Source of the DNA: Polaromonas glacialis
GTDB lineage: Bacteria; Pseudomonadota; Gammaproteobacteria; Burkholderiales; Burkholderiaceae_C
Assembly (NCBI RefSeq): GCF_000709345.1
Contig: NZ_KL448323.1
Coordinates: forward strand, 2,424,346-2,488,345
Direction: 5' to 3'
DNA: 64,000 nucleotides
The notes beneath the pieces were generated by a model, which saw nothing but the letters and a program-made list of their open reading frames with translations, was not told the DNA's origin and ran no database searches. The position numbers and the translations under genes are program-made. This document shows, piece by piece, positions 9,220-18,341 of this stretch (position 1 is the stretch's first letter; every line of letters begins with the position of its first letter).

Positions 9220-9286
9220 TACTATTATTTTGATAGCTGCTTGCGCATTCTGGCCGTGCGCAAAGCGCCTATTTGATGCTCAAATG
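9220..9286 (+). repeat. AT-rich palindromic repeat, copy b (intergenic)
   Basis: Clear family member between pth and the ferredoxin gene. It has an ACTATTATTTTGATAGC palindrome, then GCTTGCGC, GTGCGCAA and CCTATTTGATGCTCAAA. It is used here as the reference copy. Confidence 0.8.
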
Positions 9287-9299
9287 AGCGCCGGCGGCA

Positions 9300-10071
<772 letters not shown>

Positions 10072-10170
10072 GGGCCGAATTATGCCCTTGCCCCCCGCCT
10101 GGGCCTCCCCGGCACCGGGTGCAACCCTGCGGGCCGTGCGGCCGCTTGAGGCGCTTGCACCCGACCCGGC

Positions 10171-10845
10171 TCAGGCCGGCAGGGGCTCTGCCGGCAGATC
10201 GTTTTTGGCCAGCAAATGAAAATGCACCGCGCCGGCCTTGGCGCTGCGGTGGACCTTGAGCCCCAGCGCCTGCAATTCGTCGTCCTGCCAGGCGCGTGGC
10301 GCTTCCAGGTACACCAGGCCGGTCGGGCTGATGGCCTGGGCAGCCGCCTTGAGCGCCGGCTCGAACACGTTCGAGTCGAAAGGCGGATCGATCAGCACCA
10401 GCTGCATGCTGCCGGCGTCCAGCCGCTTGAGCGCGCTCAGGCCGTCGCCGCGCTCAATGCGCACCGCGTCGGCCTTGAGCCTGGCCTGCACGGCCTTGAG
10501 CTGCACGACCAGCCCAGGGTCCTGCTCGCACAGCAGCACATCGGCGGCGCCGCGCGAGGCGGCCTCGAAGCCGAGCACGCCGGTGCCGGCGAACACGTCG
10601 GCGCAGCGCCAGCCGGTCAGGTCCTGGCCGAGCCAGTTGAACAGGGTTTCGCGCACGCGGTCGGGCGTGGGGCGCAGGCCGGAATGGTTTGGCACGGTCA
10701 GCTTGCTGCGCCGGTACTGTCCGCCGATGATGCGGATTTCGCCGGACGGCTTGAGGTGGGCGGTGCCCTTGGGCTTGACGGTGTTGGCCTTGGCCGAAGG
10801 CTTGGGCGCAGTCTCGGGGGCGATGGGTTTGGGTGTGTATTTCAT
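10171..10845 (-). CDS. rsmD: 16S rRNA (guanine(966)-N2)-methyltransferase
   Basis: Methylates G966 of 16S rRNA in the small subunit. The SAM-binding motif VFAGTGVLGFEA and the catalytic DPPF motif of amino-methyltransferases are both present, with the family block RPTPDRVRETLFNW ahead of them. The first 35 residues are Pro/Lys/Ala-rich and are an extension compared with the E. coli enzyme; the catalytic part starts at GEIRIIGGQ. The start codon overlaps the stop of the upstream M16 gene by 4 bp, which argues for translational coupling. Confidence 0.93.
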   Translation of the reverse strand: MKYTPKPIAPETAPKPSAKANTVKPKGTAHLKPSGEIRIIGGQYRRSKLTVPNHSGLRPTPDRVRETLFNWLGQDLTGWRCADVFAGTGVLGFEAASRGAADVLLCEQDPGLVVQLKAVQARLKADAVRIERGDGLSALKRLDAGSMQLVLIDPPFDSNVFEPALKAAAQAISPTGLVYLEAPRAWQDDELQALGLKVHRSAKAGAVHFHLLAKNDLPAEPLPA

Positions 10846-12287
10846 TTTGCGGCTCCGAGAATAACAGTCACCATTTTGTCGGGCTGCAGCTTGCGCGCAA
10901 AAGCCGCCTTGATGTCGGCCACGGTGACTTTATTCACCTGCTGCGTCCAGGTGTCGAGGTAGTCGAGCGGCAGATCGTTCCAGGCGATGCCGGCCAGGTT
11001 GCCCAGCAGCTTGCGGTTGCTGTCGATGCGCAGCGCAAAGCCGCCGACCAGGTTGTCCTTGGCGGCCTTCAGTTCCGCTTCGCTCGGGCCGCTGGCGACA
11101 AAATCACCCACCACCTGGCGCGCGATCTGCAACGCCTGCGCCGCCTGGTCGGGCCGGGTCTGCAGGCCGACGGTGAAGCTGCCGGCATGCAGGCCCGGCG
11201 AGAACGAGCTGGAAATGCCGTAGGTCAGTCCGCGCTTTTCGCGCACTTCATTCGTCAGGCGCGAGACAAAACCGCCGCCGCCCAGGATGTAGTTGCCGAC
11301 CGTCAGCGGGAAGTAGTCGGGGTCGGCGCGCCTGAAGCCGGGCTGGCCGATCAGCACATGCGCCTGCGCCGAATCAAAGGGAATGGCTTTTTCCTCCGCC
11401 TGCGCGAGCGGCGCCACATCGGGCACGGCCGGCAGCGGCGGCAGGCTGGCGCAGGGCACCGAAGGCAGGCGCGACAGCAGCCGCGCGGCCATCGCATCGG
11501 CCTGTACACGCGTGACGGCACCGACCATGCTGATGCGCGCGCGGCAGGCGACGACGCCTGCGGCATGCGCGGCCTGCAGGTCCGCGACGCTGATGGCCGC
11601 CAGCGTCGCTTCGGTCATTTCAAAGCCATAAGGATGCTGGCCATAAACGGCCTTTGAATAGGCCCTGCCCACCACGCTGGCCGGGCGTGTGTAGGACTCC
11701 TTGAGCGCGGCCTGCAGGCGCTGGCGTTCGCGCTGCCAGACCGCGTCGGGATAGGACGGTTCGGCGATCTGGCGCGCCGCCAGCGCCACGGCCTGGTCGA
11801 GCAGCGCCGGGTCGGTCAGCGAGCGCAGCGAAAAGCTCATGCGGTCGGATGACGCGCTGGCCCCGAACTGGCCGCCCAGGTCGGCCCAGGCTTCGCCGAG
11901 CGCGTTTTCGTCCAAGGCTGGTGCCCCCACGCTTGTCGCTTCGCGTACTGCGCTGCCCCCCGAGGGGGCCGCTGCGCCTGCAATCTGGCTGAGCCGGTCC
12001 TGCGGCCCCTGCTGGTGCATAGGGGAAGCCCTTACTCCTTTTTCGAGCATGTTTGCCGTCATGCTTGCCAGCCCGGCCTGTGCGGGCGGGTCGCGCCGGC
12101 TGCCGGCGTCAAAATCTATTTGCACATCAACCATGGCAATGGCCGGGCTTTCGACCAGATAGACCTTCGCGCCACTGGCCTGCGTCCAGTGCTGGACGGG
12201 AATCACCGCCTGCGCCGAAATATGAACAAAAAGGCCTGTTACGCACACTGCTATGGCGCGAGCAGCTATTTTTTTAGTAGCAATCAT
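10842..12287 (-). CDS. M16-family protein, non-catalytic partner
   Basis: A 481-residue, M16 peptidase-like exported protein. It lacks the zinc motif HxxEH but keeps the C-terminal substrate-site region SRLTNEVREKRGLTYG, as seen in the inactive R/Y partner of M16 heterodimers. The true partner is the catalytic gene just upstream. The ATG at 12287 opens a signal peptide ending in AQA. Two repeat elements lie inside it: the signal peptide is coded by copy c of the AT-rich palindrome, and a 95-bp element is inserted in frame so that about 38 extra residues separate NMLEKGV from ALDENALGEAW. The frame stays open throughout, so I do not call it a pseudogene. Confidence 0.88.
   Translation of the reverse strand: MIATKKIAARAIAVCVTGLFVHISAQAVIPVQHWTQASGAKVYLVESPAIAMVDVQIDFDAGSRRDPPAQAGLASMTANMLEKGVRASPMHQQGPQDRLSQIAGAAAPSGGSAVREATSVGAPALDENALGEAWADLGGQFGASASSDRMSFSLRSLTDPALLDQAVALAARQIAEPSYPDAVWQRERQRLQAALKESYTRPASVVGRAYSKAVYGQHPYGFEMTEATLAAISVADLQAAHAAGVVACRARISMVGAVTRVQADAMAARLLSRLPSVPCASLPPLPAVPDVAPLAQAEEKAIPFDSAQAHVLIGQPGFRRADPDYFPLTVGNYILGGGGFVSRLTNEVREKRGLTYGISSSFSPGLHAGSFTVGLQTRPDQAAQALQIARQVVGDFVASGPSEAELKAAKDNLVGGFALRIDSNRKLLGNLAGIAWNDLPLDYLDTWTQQVNKVTVADIKAAFARKLQPDKMVTVILGAAK
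11923..12017 (-). repeat. 95-bp GC-rich repeat, copy 1 (in frame within M16 gene)
   Basis: Matches the copy at 19655-19749 at 88 of 95 positions by eye, with the two copies in opposite orientation on the plus strand. It contains the palindrome GCCCCC-CGA-GGGGGC. The M16 reading frame runs through it. Confidence 0.9.
12218..12284 (-). repeat. AT-rich palindromic repeat, copy c (M16 signal peptide)
   Basis: On the minus strand it reads GCTACTAAAAAAATAGC, GCTCGCGCC, GTGTGCGTAA and GGCCTTTTTGTTCATA, block for block like copy b. It codes for nearly the whole signal peptide of the M16 protein. Confidence 0.7.
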
Positions 12288-12319
12288 GATGAAAACATTC
12301 TTTCGGTTCGGGAAGCCGC

Positions 12320-13819
12320 TCAATGCCGGCCACCGCTGGCCGGTGTGCTGGCGGGGCGCGGCTTGCGGTTCGGGTCCAGGGGCTGCGGCAGCAGGGTGGA
12401 CACGGTCATCTGGTCGTCGCCGAAGTATTTGCCGGCCACGGCCTGCACCTCTGGCGCCGTCACCGTGCGCAGCTGGGCAATCAGGCGCGTGCTGGCATCG
12501 AGCGGCAGGCCCTGCACCCAGTTGGAGCCGAGTTCGCGCGCCTGGCTGAACACCGAGTCGAGCTTGTAGGTCTCGCTGGCCACCCACTGCGTCTTGACGC
12601 GCTGGAGTTCGGCTTCGCTGACGCCGTCACGCGCCACCACGGCGACCTGCTGGCGCAAGGCGTCGGCCACCTGCTGCGTGGTTTTGCCATCGGCGGGCAC
12701 GCCGTCGAGCGTGAACAGCTGCGGCCCCCGGCCCATCAGGCCGCTGGAAGCGCCGGCGCTGTCGGCCACGCGTCCGCCCTTCTCGCCCTGCCCCTGCACC
12801 AGCGCGCGCTCCAGCCTTGCGCCGCTGTAGCCGTCGAGCACGGCCGACAGCACCGTCAGCGCCAGCGCCTCGCGGCTGGCGGCGGCGGTGGGCGATGCGG
12901 CACCTAGCGCTGCCAGGTCGGCCGGCTGCACCTTGGGCACCTTGAACGCCATGCTCACATACGCCTGGCTGGCGGGCGCCTTGAGGTCGATGCGGCGCAG
13001 GCCCGCCTGCTCGGGCTCGGTGCGCGGCTTGCGCTCGGGCACGGGGCGCTTGGCAATGGCGCCATAGTATTTCTCGGCCAGCTTCCGGACCTGCGCCACG
13101 TTGACATCGCCGGCCACCACCAGGGCGGCGTTGGCCGGAACGTACCAGCGTAGGTAGAAGCTGCGCACGTCGCCCGGCGTCATGGCGTCCAGGTCGCTCA
13201 TCCAGCCGACGATTGGGCGCCGGTACGGCGACGCCAGAAAGGTGATGGCGCTGGCCTGCTCATGCAGCATCGCGCGGGGCGACTCCTCGGTGCGCATCCG
13301 GCGCTCCTCCTTGACCACCTCGATCTCGCGCCTGAACTCATCATCTAGCCACTGGCTGTGGCCAAAACGGTCAGCCTCCAGGCGCATCACGTCTTCGAGC
13401 TTACCGGCCGGAATCTGCTGGTAATAGCCGGTGCTGTCGCTGCTGGTGAAGGCATTCTCCTGGCCGCCCAGCGCCGCCACGCGCCGGGAGAACTCGCCCG
13501 CCTTGACGGTCGGCGTGCCCTTGAACATCATGTGTTCGAGCACATGGGCGACGCCCGACGTGCCATCGACCTCGTCCATGGCGCCGACCCGCACCCAGAG
13601 CATGTGCGCCACCGTCGGCGCCCGGTGGTCGGGCTTGACGATGACCGTCAAGCCGTTGGCCAGCTGGAACTGCTCGACCGGCGCGGGCGCCTGGGCAAGG
13701 GCCACCTGGCCGGGGCCGGCGATCAGCGCGGCCGACAGCAGCAGCCTTGAAAAACCGCCCGTCGGACGCCGGAAAAACAATAGTGGGGGCTTGACGCCCA
13801 TCTGCTTGAGGTGTTTCAT
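12320..13819 (-). CDS. M16-family zinc metallopeptidase, catalytic partner
   Basis: A 499-residue exported insulinase-type peptidase. The inverted zinc motif HxxEH is present as HVLEHMMFKGT near residue 93, followed by the distal glutamate region (GQENAFTSSDSTGYY). The N-terminus has a signal peptide with the hydrophobic core LLLSAALIAGPGQVALA. The non-catalytic partner follows 32 bp downstream, giving the usual two-gene M16 pair. Its start lies only 28 bp from the divergent ftsY start. Substrate unknown. Confidence 0.93.
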   Translation of the reverse strand: MKHLKQMGVKPPLLFFRRPTGGFSRLLLSAALIAGPGQVALAQAPAPVEQFQLANGLTVIVKPDHRAPTVAHMLWVRVGAMDEVDGTSGVAHVLEHMMFKGTPTVKAGEFSRRVAALGGQENAFTSSDSTGYYQQIPAGKLEDVMRLEADRFGHSQWLDDEFRREIEVVKEERRMRTEESPRAMLHEQASAITFLASPYRRPIVGWMSDLDAMTPGDVRSFYLRWYVPANAALVVAGDVNVAQVRKLAEKYYGAIAKRPVPERKPRTEPEQAGLRRIDLKAPASQAYVSMAFKVPKVQPADLAALGAASPTAAASREALALTVLSAVLDGYSGARLERALVQGQGEKGGRVADSAGASSGLMGRGPQLFTLDGVPADGKTTQQVADALRQQVAVVARDGVSEAELQRVKTQWVASETYKLDSVFSQARELGSNWVQGLPLDASTRLIAQLRTVTAPEVQAVAGKYFGDDQMTVSTLLPQPLDPNRKPRPASTPASGGRH

Positions 13820-13847
13820 AGAATGGTGGACTCTACAAGATCAAGCA

Positions 13848-15029
13848 ATGTTCAGTTTCTTCAAAAAAAAATTACGCCCCGCCCCGCCGCCCCCGCCTGC
13901 CGAGGTGCCCGCGCAGGTAACCCAGCCCGAATCCGGTGACGCGTCCGCCGCCCCAGGCACGCCCACTGCCCGCTCAGCACCGGCATCCGCGCCAGCCCAG
14001 GTGAAGTGGCCTGCCGGCAACGGCGGCTCGATGATCGGCAGCGCACTGGTCACGCCGATCGACATTCCAGAGGCGCTCGCGCTGGCCGTGGCACCCGAGC
14101 GCCAGCGCTGGTTCAGCAAGCTGCAGCAAGGCCTGCGCAAGACCGGCTCCAGCATCTCGACCGTCTTCACCGGCAGCCAGATCGACGAGCAGCTCTACGA
14201 AGACCTGGAAACCGCGCTGCTGATGGCCGACACCGGCGTCAGCGCGACGGAACACCTGCTGGCCGATGTCAGGCGCCGCGTCAAGGAAGGCGGCATGACG
14301 CATCCGGTGGCGGTCCGGAATGCGCTGATCGAATCCATCACCGTGCTGCTCAAGCCGCTGGAGCGGCCGCTGGTGATTGGCGAATTCATGCCCACCGTGA
14401 TCATGGTGACTGGCGTCAACGGCGCGGGCAAGACCACCTCGATCGGCAAGCTCACGCGCCACCTGGCCAATGAAGGCGCGTCGGTGCTGCTGGCGGCGGC
14501 CGACACCTTCCGCGCGGCGGCGCGCGAGCAGCTCAGCGTCTGGGCCGACCGCAACACGGTCGAGATTGTCAGCCAGGAAAACGGCGACCCGGCAGCCGTC
14601 AGCTTTGACGCAGTCACTGCCGGCAAGGCGCGCGGCAAGGACGTGGTGCTGGTCGACACCGCCGGCCGGCTGCCGACGCAGCTGCACCTGATGGAAGAGC
14701 TGCGCAAGATCAAGCGCGTGGTGCAAAAGGCCGACGCCACCGCGCCGCATGAAGTGCTGCTGGTGATCGACGGCAACACCGGCCAGAATGCGCTGGCGCA
14801 GGTCAAGGCTTTTGACGACACGCTGCAGCTGACCGGCCTGGTCGTGACCAAGCTCGACGGAACAGCCAAGGGCGGCGTGCTGGCGGCCATCGCGCTGTGG
14901 GCGCGCGAACGCGCCAAGGCGTCGCCGGGCCTGCGGCCGGTGGCGGTATATTTCATTGGCGTCGGAGAAAAGCTCGAAGACCTCGAAACCTTCAATGCCC
15001 GCGAATTTGCCCAGGCCCTGCTAGGCTGA
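13848..15029 (+). CDS. ftsY: Signal recognition particle receptor FtsY
   Basis: SRP receptor GTPase that docks ribosome-nascent chain complexes at the inner membrane. The ATG at 13848 gives MFSFFKKK followed by a Pro/Ala-rich acidic-poor linker and then the NG domain. The P-loop GVNGAGKT is at residues 189-196, with DTAGRLP and TKLDGTAKGG further on. The length is 393 residues. The open frame extends far upstream, but that part is antisense to the M16 gene and is rejected. Confidence 0.96.
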   Translation: MFSFFKKKLRPAPPPPPAEVPAQVTQPESGDASAAPGTPTARSAPASAPAQVKWPAGNGGSMIGSALVTPIDIPEALALAVAPERQRWFSKLQQGLRKTGSSISTVFTGSQIDEQLYEDLETALLMADTGVSATEHLLADVRRRVKEGGMTHPVAVRNALIESITVLLKPLERPLVIGEFMPTVIMVTGVNGAGKTTSIGKLTRHLANEGASVLLAAADTFRAAAREQLSVWADRNTVEIVSQENGDPAAVSFDAVTAGKARGKDVVLVDTAGRLPTQLHLMEELRKIKRVVQKADATAPHEVLLVIDGNTGQNALAQVKAFDDTLQLTGLVVTKLDGTAKGGVLAAIALWARERAKASPGLRPVAVYFIGVGEKLEDLETFNAREFAQALLG

Positions 15030-15117
15030 TGTGTCGGGGTCATGCCGGCCACCGCCCCGTGCGGGCATTGAAAACCGGAAAATCGTCGCCATCTGCGGTT
15101 TTTAAAGGATTGCCCGC

Positions 15118-15420
15118 GTGAACAGCCCTCTGAGTCAGATTTTTCGTTTTATTTTGAAACTGGTTTTCGCCTTGTCGGCAGCCGTGCTGGCCGTCGGACT
15201 GCTCTTGGTCGCGCTGACGGTGTTTGCCCTGAGCCTGCTCAAATCCCTGATCACCGGCCGCAAATCCGCACCGCTCATGGCTTTTGCCCGCTTCCGGAAA
15301 TTCTCGCAGCAGGGCATGTGGACAGGCAGTCCCTCCCGCCAGCCTTCACCCAGGGCAGCATCCGGCCAGGTGATCGATGTCGAAGCGCGCGAACTCCGGG
15401 ACGAGCGGCGCGAGCCCTGA
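15118..15420 (+). CDS. Small single-span membrane protein, unknown
   Basis: I do not recognise a family. The GTG at 15118 is preceded by AAAGGA at a good distance. The 100-residue product has one long hydrophobic segment (residues 12-43, Leu/Val/Ala-rich), then a basic stretch and a polar C-terminus ending in alternating Arg/Glu. It lies between ftsY and rpoH, where E. coli has ftsE and ftsX, but shows no resemblance to FtsX. Codon use matches the neighbours, which supports it being real. Confidence 0.6.
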   Translation: MNSPLSQIFRFILKLVFALSAAVLAVGLLLVALTVFALSLLKSLITGRKSAPLMAFARFRKFSQQGMWTGSPSRQPSPRAASGQVIDVEARELRDERREP

Positions 15421-15453
15421 AAACCGGCCTCATTCGCGGCGCCAAGTTCATAT

Positions 15454-15520
15454 ACTCGCTATGGTTTAGATAGCTGAAAACGCATATGGCCATTGCGCAA
15501 AGTGTATTTTTCATTGTAAT
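15454..15520 (+). repeat. AT-rich palindromic repeat, copy d (intergenic)
   Basis: GCTATGGTTTAGATAGC followed by ACGCATATGGCCATTGCGCAAAG, aligning with copy b over its length. Confidence 0.65.
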
Positions 15521-15695
15521 TTTGCGAAAATAATCTACAAGTCATTGGCTGGATTCCTTCCACCAGGGTCATGGCAGGCCCCGCGCCTTTACAAGCCCGA
15601 AACCAAATCTTCTGAACCTATTGATGCAAGCTTTGTCTTATAGGCAGGGTTAACACTGATTAGCCTTTGGCTATTGATCCCATTGAACAGGTTAT

Positions 15696-15722
15696 CTAGC
15701 ACTCTCTGTAGTGGAGTGCTAA
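15696..15722 (+). promoter_or_regulatory. CIRCE operator (HrcA-binding site) upstream of rpoH
   Basis: CTAGCACTC, nine bases, GAGTGCTAA. This differs from the CIRCE consensus (TTAGCACTC-N9-GAGTGCTAA) only in the outermost base of the left arm, and it lies 30 bp before the rpoH start. HrcA itself is not in this window. Confidence 0.88.
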
Positions 15723-15751
15723 TATTTAGCGTTAGTGAAAAGGAGTTTGCA

Positions 15752-16720
15752 ATGTCTTATGCCCTTTCCCCCAAGTCGATGATGTCTTCCGCGGCCGCGC
15801 CTGCCCAGTCGGCCAACGCCGTGGCCGCGCTGAATCCTTGGTCGATGGTGCCTCCGTTGGGCAATCTTGATGCCTATATTTCGGCGGTGAACCGCCTGCC
15901 CATGCTCACGCTGGAGCAGGAGCAGGAGTTTTCGAAAAAGCTCAAGGAAAACAATGATCTGGATTCGGCCGGGAAGCTGGTGCTTTCGCACCTGCGGCTG
16001 GTGGTGTCGATCTCGCGCAAGTACCTGGGCTATGGCCTGCCCCACGGCGACCTGATCCAGGAAGGCAATATTGGCCTGATGAAGGCGGTCAAGCGCTTTG
16101 ACCCCGAGCAGAACGTGCGCCTGGTGAGCTACGCCATGCACTGGATCAAGGCCGAGATCCACGAGTACATCCTGAAGAACTGGCGCATGGTCAAGGTGGC
16201 CACCACCAAGGCACAGCGCAAGCTGTTCTTCAACCTGCGCTCGATGAAGCAGGGCTTCAAGGACGACGCCGATGTCGCCACGCACCGCGACACGCTGACC
16301 GAGGGCCAGATCGATTCCATGGCGCAGACGCTCAATGTCAAGCGCGAGGAAGTCATCGAGATGGAGCAGCGCATGTCGGGCGGCGATGTCCTGCTGGACC
16401 CGGGTCCGAGCGACGATGGCGACGACGCCTTCGGTCCTATCGCCTACCTGGCCGACAGCGCGCAGGAGCCCACGGCCCTCATCGAATCGCGCGAGCGTGA
16501 TGACCTGATGACCGGCGGCCTGAGCACCGCGCTGGAAGAACTCGACCCGCGCGCTCGCCGCATTGTCGAGGAGCGCTGGCTCAATGTGAACGACGACGGT
16601 TCAGGCGGCATGACGCTGCACGACCTGGCCGCAGAATACAAGGTCAGCGCCGAGCGCATCCGCCAGATCGAGGTGGCGGCGATGAAGAAAATGAAAAAAG
16701 TCCTCGCAACCTACGCCTGA
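15752..16720 (+). CDS. rpoH: Heat-shock sigma factor sigma-32
   Basis: Alternative RNA polymerase sigma factor for heat-shock promoters. The RpoH box QRKLFFNLR is at residues 155-163. Region 2 (GDLIQEGNIGLMKAVKRFDP, HWIKAEI) and the region 4 helix-turn-helix (SAERIRQIE) are intact. The start at 15752 is set by AGGAG eleven bases upstream; the longer frame reads back through the CIRCE site. The length is 322 residues, slightly long because of an Ala/Ser-rich N-terminus. The operator just upstream suggests HrcA repression in addition to the usual controls. Confidence 0.96.
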   Translation: MSYALSPKSMMSSAAAPAQSANAVAALNPWSMVPPLGNLDAYISAVNRLPMLTLEQEQEFSKKLKENNDLDSAGKLVLSHLRLVVSISRKYLGYGLPHGDLIQEGNIGLMKAVKRFDPEQNVRLVSYAMHWIKAEIHEYILKNWRMVKVATTKAQRKLFFNLRSMKQGFKDDADVATHRDTLTEGQIDSMAQTLNVKREEVIEMEQRMSGGDVLLDPGPSDDGDDAFGPIAYLADSAQEPTALIESRERDDLMTGGLSTALEELDPRARRIVEERWLNVNDDGSGGMTLHDLAAEYKVSAERIRQIEVAAMKKMKKVLATYA

Positions 16721-16762
16721 GCGCGCAGGCCGGCGGATTCCGGCCTTGCGTCTGACTGATTG

Positions 16763-16795
16763 AAAGCCTGCACTGAAAAGTGGCAGGCTTTTTTT
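16763..16795 (+). terminator. Intrinsic terminator after rpoH
   Basis: AAAGCCTGC (16763-16771) pairs with GCAGGCTTT (16783-16791), followed by T-rich sequence. It sits between the convergent rpoH and SCO1 genes and may serve both. Confidence 0.85.
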
Positions 16796-17427
16796 CAACT
16801 GGTCTTTATCAGCAGGCGGATATCGGATGCAAGGACTTCGGCACCCGAGCCGTAGCGGTTGTACAGCCGGACGCGGCCTTTCGGGTCATAAATATAGCTG
16901 CCTGCCGAATGGTCCATGGTGTAGCTGCCCTTGGTCTTGCCGCCGACTTTCTTGTAATAGATCTTGAAGTCCTTGGCGACTTGGGGAAGTTGCTCGGGCG
17001 TCGGCCGAAGCGCCAGGAAACCGGGGTCGAAATTGCCCATGTAGGCCTTGAGCAGCTCGGGCGTGTCGCGTTCCGGGTCCACCGTGATGAAAATCGCCTG
17101 GAGCTTGTCGCCGTCAAGCCCCAGCAGCCGCTTGACCTCGGCCAGTTCGGCCATCGAGGTCGGACACACGTCGGGACACTGGGTAAAGCCGAAAAACACC
17201 ACCACGACCTTGCCGGCGAAATCCTTGACGGTGCGCAACTGGCCGTTGTGGTCCGGCAGGGAAAAATCCTGCGCATAGTCGGCGCCGGTCAGGTCGATGC
17301 TCTTGAACTGGGGCTTGTCGGGTGTGCAACCCGTCAGCCAGGCGGAAGTCAGCGTCAGCGCCGCAAGGCTTGAGAGGGTTGTCAGCGTCCGCCTTCTTCC
17401 AGAGGACATGGGCAAGGTGGTTTTCAT
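16795..17427 (-). CDS. SCO1/SenC copper chaperone lipoprotein
   Basis: Delivers copper to the CuA centre of cytochrome c oxidase. The copper-binding CPDVC is at residues 84-88 and the ligand His at 173 (MDHSAGSY). A lipobox-like LTGC at residues 31-34 predicts a lipid anchor on the periplasmic side of a membrane. The length is 210 residues; an ATG at 17409 is an alternative start. The start overlaps the ctaB stop by 4 bp, so this is the last gene of the oxidase run. Confidence 0.93.
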   Translation of the reverse strand: MKTTLPMSSGRRRTLTTLSSLAALTLTSAWLTGCTPDKPQFKSIDLTGADYAQDFSLPDHNGQLRTVKDFAGKVVVVFFGFTQCPDVCPTSMAELAEVKRLLGLDGDKLQAIFITVDPERDTPELLKAYMGNFDPGFLALRPTPEQLPQVAKDFKIYYKKVGGKTKGSYTMDHSAGSYIYDPKGRVRLYNRYGSGAEVLASDIRLLIKTS

Positions 17428-18341
17428 AACAGGTAGTGGTCCAGCAGCAAGGCTGCAAACAGGGCGGACAGGTGGATCAGCGAAAAACGGAAGGTCCTGC
17501 GTGCCAGCGCATCGGAATAGTTGCGCCAGAGCATCCAGGCATAGCCGCTAAAGCCAATGCTCAGCACCACGGCGGCCACCAGGTAGAGCCAGCTGCTCAT
17601 CTTGAAGATGAAAGGCATCAGGCAGGCGGCGAACAGCACCAGCGTGTAGAGAAAAATCTGCAGCCGGGTGAATTCGTTGCCATGCGTGACTGGCAGCATC
17701 GGCAGGCCGGCCTTGCGGTAGTCTTCGACGCGGTAAAGGGCCAGCGCCCAGAAATGCGGCGGCGTCCACAGGAAAATGATCAGGAACAGGATCAACGCTT
17801 CGGGGCCGACTGACCCGGTCATGGCGGCCCAGCCCAGCACCGGCGGCATGGCGCCCGAGGCGCCGCCAATGACGATGTTCTGCGGCGTCAGCGGCTTGAG
17901 GATGACGGTGTACACCACGGCATAGCCGACAAAGGTCGCAAAGGTCAGCCACATGGTGAGCGGATTGACCCATACAAACAAAATCCACGAGCCGAGCGCG
18001 CACAGACCGGCGGAAAACGCCAGCGTCAGCGGGTTGCTCAGCTGGCCCCGGGCGGTCGGACGCCAGGCGGTGCGCCGCATCTTGGCATCGATCTGCTGCT
18101 CTACCAGGCAGTTGAAAGCTGCTGCCGCGCCGGCGACCAGCCAGATGCCGGCGCAGGCAACCAGCGCCAGCTGGACATCGGGCCAAGTCGGAAGCCCAGG
18201 CACCGCCAGCACCATGCCGATCAGCGCGCAAAACACGATGAGTTGCACCACGCGCGGCTTGGTCAGCGCGTAGAACTGACTGAAACGGGATGGGGCACGG
18301 ACGGCGGACGACGTGGCGGCGGAAGGATGAGGGGAATTCAT
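17424..18341 (-). CDS. ctaB: Protohaem IX farnesyltransferase (haem O synthase)
   Basis: UbiA-family membrane prenyltransferase that adds a farnesyl group to haem B for haem-copper oxidases. About eight to nine hydrophobic segments follow the N-terminal [10 protein letters not shown] block. The conserved prenyl-diphosphate region reads [17 protein letters not shown] near residue 90. The length of 305 residues is standard. The start overlaps the ctaA stop by 4 bp and the end overlaps the SCO1 start by 4 bp, indicating a translationally coupled run. Confidence 0.95.
   Translation of the reverse strand: MNSPHPSAATSSAVRAPSRFSQFYALTKPRVVQLIVFCALIGMVLAVPGLPTWPDVQLALVACAGIWLVAGAAAAFNCLVEQQIDAKMRRTAWRPTARGQLSNPLTLAFSAGLCALGSWILFVWVNPLTMWLTFATFVGYAVVYTVILKPLTPQNIVIGGASGAMPPVLGWAAMTGSVGPEALILFLIIFLWTPPHFWALALYRVEDYRKAGLPMLPVTHGNEFTRLQIFLYTLVLFAACLMPFIFKMSSWLYLVAAVVLSIGFSGYAWMLWRNYSDALARRTFRFSLIHLSALFAALLLDHYLL

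Larger units (their letters stand above)
15421..15751 (+). other. Long intergenic region upstream of rpoH
   Basis: A 331-bp non-coding stretch. It holds copy d of the AT-rich palindromic repeat (15454-15520), an AT-rich segment without an obvious feature (15521-15690) and the CIRCE operator (15696-15722). No ORF with a ribosome-binding site was found. Confidence 0.7.

Noticed and set aside
10842-12287. The M16 gene as a pseudogene broken by the 95-bp repeat
   Set aside because: The frame is intact from signal peptide to stop, downstream motifs are conserved, and the missing zinc motif is normal for the non-catalytic partner.
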